A DNA stretch of 14,157 bases. It comes from JAHITU01 sp043800905 (GTDB lineage Bacteria > Patescibacteriota > Minisyncoccia > Phycocordibacterales > UBA12079). Positions 12,825 through 14,157 of this stretch are shown here, piece by piece (the first letter of the stretch is position 1; each line of letters begins with the position of its first letter). Where the stretch lies: the NCBI GenBank assembly GCA_043800905.1, contig JAZDMO010000010.1, positions 1-14,157 of the forward strand. Direction: 5' to 3'. Both the position numbers and the translations under genes were made by a program. The notes under the pieces are model-generated. The model was given only the letters and a program-made list of their open reading frames with translations. It was not told the origin of the DNA and did no database searches.

Positions 12825-12851
12825 AAAGTAAAAAGGGTTTTATTTTATAAT

Positions 12852-13103
12852 TTAGCTTTTTGGTTTTCCAAGTACAGCTACCATGATAGTTTGAGGAGTA
12901 AATTTTTCTAAGGATGAGGATGGTATATAATATCCTTGTTTGATTAATCCAATTAATTCCCAATCCTCTGCCAGCATTTTGTTGACAGTTTTCTCTTGCT
13001 CACCGATAGGTAAACAAGCTGATAAAGAATGGTCGTTGGAATTTGCTTGAATTCCTGTAATCGAGGTTGCGGGCACAAACTTTATTTCTTTGTACCTTTC
13101 CAT
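12852..13103 (-). CDS. SD-led hypothetical protein, DUF1737/DUF4177-like tail
   Basis: The predicted protein has 83 residues. The C-terminal half, about 36-80, contains EKTVNKMLAEDWELIGLIKQ, then GYYIPSSS and IMVAVLGKPK. A helix ending in a (E/D)GWELIG-like turn and then strands is the plan of the small DUF1737/DUF4177 families, whose role is unknown. The N-terminal 35 residues (MERYKEIKFVPATSITGIQA) are not familiar. The start has the strong SD GAGGAGG (complement of 13111-13117) 7 bases upstream. The gene has a promoter candidate and its own terminator. It opens MERYKE, like MEKYKT of the 3138 gene, but the rest does not match, so I do not call them paralogues. Confidence 0.78.
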   Translation of the reverse strand: MERYKEIKFVPATSITGIQANSNDHSLSACLPIGEQEKTVNKMLAEDWELIGLIKQGYYIPSSSLEKFTPQTIMVAVLGKPKS

Positions 13104-13148
13104 TTTTCCCCCTCCTCTTTTTTGTTGATTTTTGGGTACTTCTTTCTA

Positions 13149-13177
13149 ATTAAAGAGAATAGCTTATTTATTGTAAA
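13149..13177 (-). promoter_or_regulatory. promoter candidate of the 12852-13103 gene
   Basis: On the - strand TTTACA (complement of 13172-13177) and TTTAAT (complement of 13149-13154) are 17 bp apart. They predict a start near 13142 and a leader of about 39 bases carrying the SD. The match is moderate. Confidence 0.4.
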
Positions 13178-13191
13178 AAAACAACAAATTT

Positions 13192-13392
13192 TTATTTTTC
13201 TTTTGGTTTGTGCGGCATTATAAACCATACGGTCATTAAATAAGCAAAAACAGCTGGAAATACGGCGGTAATGAAAGCGACAAAAATCACAGCAATCCTT
13301 ATTAGAGTAGGATCTACATCAAAAGCCTCTCCGACTCCCCCGCATACCCCGTAAATTTTTTTATTTTTTTCTGATAGATAAATTCTTTTTAT
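13192..13392 (-). CDS. PspC-domain protein with an ATA in place of the start codon
   Basis: From the ATA at 13392 the frame gives 66 residues: IKRIYLSEKNKKIYGVCGG, then VGEAFDVDPTLIRI and a membrane helix of about 25 residues ending WFIMPHKPK. The K-I-x-GVCGG-x-(G/A)E-x-F-x-(V/I)DPTLIR signature and the WFIMP end are those of PspC, the inner-membrane phage-shock domain. Family members normally begin with Met just where this ATA stands. The frame is open back to a TGA inside the NUDIX gene, but holds no ATG, GTG or TTG before the domain; ATT codons are the other options. It lies 14 bases after the NUDIX stop, in a different frame, without an SD. It may use a rare start, be recently inactivated, or carry a base error. 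Confidence 0.7.
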   Translation of the reverse strand: MKRIYLSEKNKKIYGVCGGVGEAFDVDPTLIRIAVIFVAFITAVFPAVFAYLMTVWFIMPHKPKEK

Positions 13393-13406
13393 ATTTTTGT
13401 TATTTT

Positions 13407-13877
13407 CTAGTTTATTGATAATACTTCTTCTAAAGTTTTTTCCAAAATAGAATCACCTTCTCCGAATAAAAATTTTCCTTTAAACTTTTTATTTTCCAAA
13501 AATAAAGGAATCCAATGCTCGTCGTCTGGCCACATATCATTAAAAGGAATTTCTTTTATATGAAACCATTGAGGTTTCATTTCTTCGCTTTCTATTAATT
13601 CTCCGGAAAAATCTTCAGATTTAAATATATGAACTTCAAGAATTTCTTCTAGGTTTGTGTGAAATATAAATTCCATTATTCCCATCTTCTCTAAATTATT
13701 TACAGTTATACCAGATTCTTCTAAAAATTCTCTTTTTGTGGCCTCTTCAATAGATTCGTTTTCTTCTACTTTGCCCCCAAAACCATTCCATCTCCCCTCT
13801 CCAAATCCTCGTTTTTTCATTCCAAGTAAAATTTTATCATTTTTTTGAATAAGACAAAGGGTTAAAATCTTTTTCAT
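13407..13877 (-). CDS. MTH1-like NUDIX hydrolase (oxidised purine dNTPase)
   Basis: The predicted enzyme hydrolyses oxidised purine nucleotides such as 8-oxo-dGTP to the monophosphate, cleaning the nucleotide pool. The 156-residue product matches human MTH1 (NUDT1) almost end to end, as recalled from memory: LLGMKKRGFGEGRWNGFGGK, a full NUDIX box (G35...E41...R49-E-F-L-E53-E54-S-G), EMKPQWFHIKEIPFNDMWPD and a KFKGKFLFGEGDSIL end. Asn31 and the WPDD at 116-119 match human Asn33, Trp117, Asp119 and Asp120, which read the oxidised base. Most bacterial MutT proteins lack this WPDD region. The start has no SD. A TTGCTT/TAAACT promoter with a 17-bp spacer may lie upstream. The PspC gene follows on the same strand. 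Confidence 0.93.
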   Translation of the reverse strand: MKKILTLCLIQKNDKILLGMKKRGFGEGRWNGFGGKVEENESIEEATKREFLEESGITVNNLEKMGIMEFIFHTNLEEILEVHIFKSEDFSGELIESEEMKPQWFHIKEIPFNDMWPDDEHWIPLFLENKKFKGKFLFGEGDSILEKTLEEVLSIN

Positions 13878-14038
13878 GAAATGTTTTTATTAATTATTAA
13901 CTACGACTAGTTTATCTTGTTAAGAAAAAGAAAGCAATTAAAATACGAATAAATAATTGAATTGTCTTTTATAGAATGCATTCATCCTATTTTAATATCT
14001 TAATACTGCAGTTAACGCTAGGTTCAACAAGTAAGTGC

Positions 14039-14063
14039 AACACTTTGGTAAAATCAAAGTGTT
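14039..14063 (+). promoter_or_regulatory. hairpin abutting the transposase start
   Basis: AACACTTTG (14039-14047) pairs perfectly with CAAAGTGTT (14055-14063), and the ATG begins at the next base. TAAAAT in the loop region could be a -10 box. Such a stem can limit ribosome access in transcripts entering from outside, which would dampen transposition; that role is inference. Confidence 0.55.
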
Positions 14064-14157
14064 ATGAAATATAAACAATTAACAATTGAAGAAAGAGAAG
14101 TCATTCAAGAAATGTGGTGGAAAAGGTATTCTTTGCGTAAAATAGCAGAGAAGTTAG
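14064..14157 (+). CDS. IS30-family transposase, N-terminal part (runs off the window)
   Basis: Only the first 31 residues are visible: MKYKQLTIEEREVIQEMWWK, then RYSLRKIAEKL. The Y-x-x-L-T-x-E-E-R-x-x-I start and the YSLRKIAEKL helix are the HTH_38-type DNA-binding domain at the N-terminus of IS30 transposases, which recognise the terminal repeats. The DDE catalytic core would lie beyond the window. The ATG follows a hairpin with no SD. Nothing visible shows whether the gene is intact. Confidence 0.8.
   Translation, partial: MKYKQLTIEEREVIQEMWWKRYSLRKIAEKL

Larger units (their letters stand above)
12097..12851. other. 755-bp gene-free stretch at the change of gene direction
   Basis: No convincing gene is present. 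Contents in order: TTATATGA (12109-12116) paired with 12133-12140; a TTTTGAG-C-CTCAAAA palindrome near 12163; a perfect DnaA-box match at 12341-12349; a dif-like inverted repeat at 12373-12400 with longer imperfect inverted flanks; a C-rich run and a CCAAC/GTTGG hairpin near 12465-12481; a 14-base piece of the rnpB-type repeat (12498-12511); GC-rich and AT-rich palindromes from 12577 to 12741; and the terminator of the - strand gene. Genes to the left run mostly on +, those to the right on -. Confidence 0.7.
13980..14157 (+). mobile_element. left part of an IS30-family insertion sequence, cut by the window edge
   Basis: The transposase start at 14064 is preceded by AGGTTCAACAAGTAAGTGCA and a hairpin, which probably contain the left terminal inverted repeat (near 14020-14045). 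The other end is outside the window, so the exact boundary and any target duplication cannot be seen. The left limit given here is a guess. Confidence 0.6.

Noticed and set aside
12097..12851. replication origin
   Set aside because: One perfect and one imperfect DnaA box, no dnaA or dnaN, and gene directions that converge instead of diverging.
13029..13223. 64-codon + strand frame
   Set aside because: It is antisense to the 12852-13103 gene start and its promoter; hydrophobic content comes from T-rich sequence.

Overview
This AT-rich window looks like a chromosome segment from a Candidate Phyla Radiation bacterium (Patescibacteria, Parcubacteria-like). The reasons are the very low GC, the compact set of core genes that start without Shine-Dalgarno (SD) sites, short hairpin and palindrome repeats between genes, and sequence styles typical of that group in FtsQ, FtsW, MurG and the LytM peptidase. 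The taxonomic call is inference, because no 16S gene or marker set is present.

Layout. 1-764: a 32-bp perfect palindrome, a possible 13-codon leader ORF, an ankyrin-like orphan gene, a strong terminator and a gene-free stretch with hairpins. 765-3088: serS (seryl-tRNA synthetase) and an FtsQ-like division gene. 3138-3395 (-): an SD-led orphan gene. 3471-4469: a DusB-type tRNA-dihydrouridine synthase. 4691-4930: another SD-led orphan with its own terminator. About 5048-5637 (-): the RNase P RNA gene rnpB, swollen by two copies of a genomic repeat and transcribed divergently from 5733-6836 ftsW. 6917-10965: murG, gltX and an EnvC-like LytM/M23 peptidase. 11096-12096: two small membrane proteins and dut. 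12097-12851: a 755-bp gene-free stretch at a change of gene direction, with a dif-like 11-6-11 inverted repeat, DnaA-box-like sites and repeat hairpins. 12852-13877 (-): an SD-led orphan with a DUF1737/DUF4177-like tail, a PspC-domain gene with no ordinary start codon, and a NUDIX hydrolase strikingly like human MTH1. 13980-14157: the start of an IS30-family insertion sequence, cut by the window edge.

How the genes fit together. ftsQ, ftsW, murG and the EnvC-like peptidase form a scattered division and peptidoglycan set: septal protein, SEDS glycosyltransferase, lipid II synthesis and wall cleavage. serS, gltX, dusB and rnpB form a tRNA charging and maturation set. dut and the MTH1-like NUDIX enzyme both clean the nucleotide pool. 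The small orphan genes differ from the core genes: each has a purine-rich or strong SD site and most have a private terminator. I do not see a complete new defence or biosynthetic system. The best leads are the repeat-invaded RNase P RNA, the MTH1-like enzyme beside an ATA-start PspC gene, the dif-like site, and the split in translation-initiation style.
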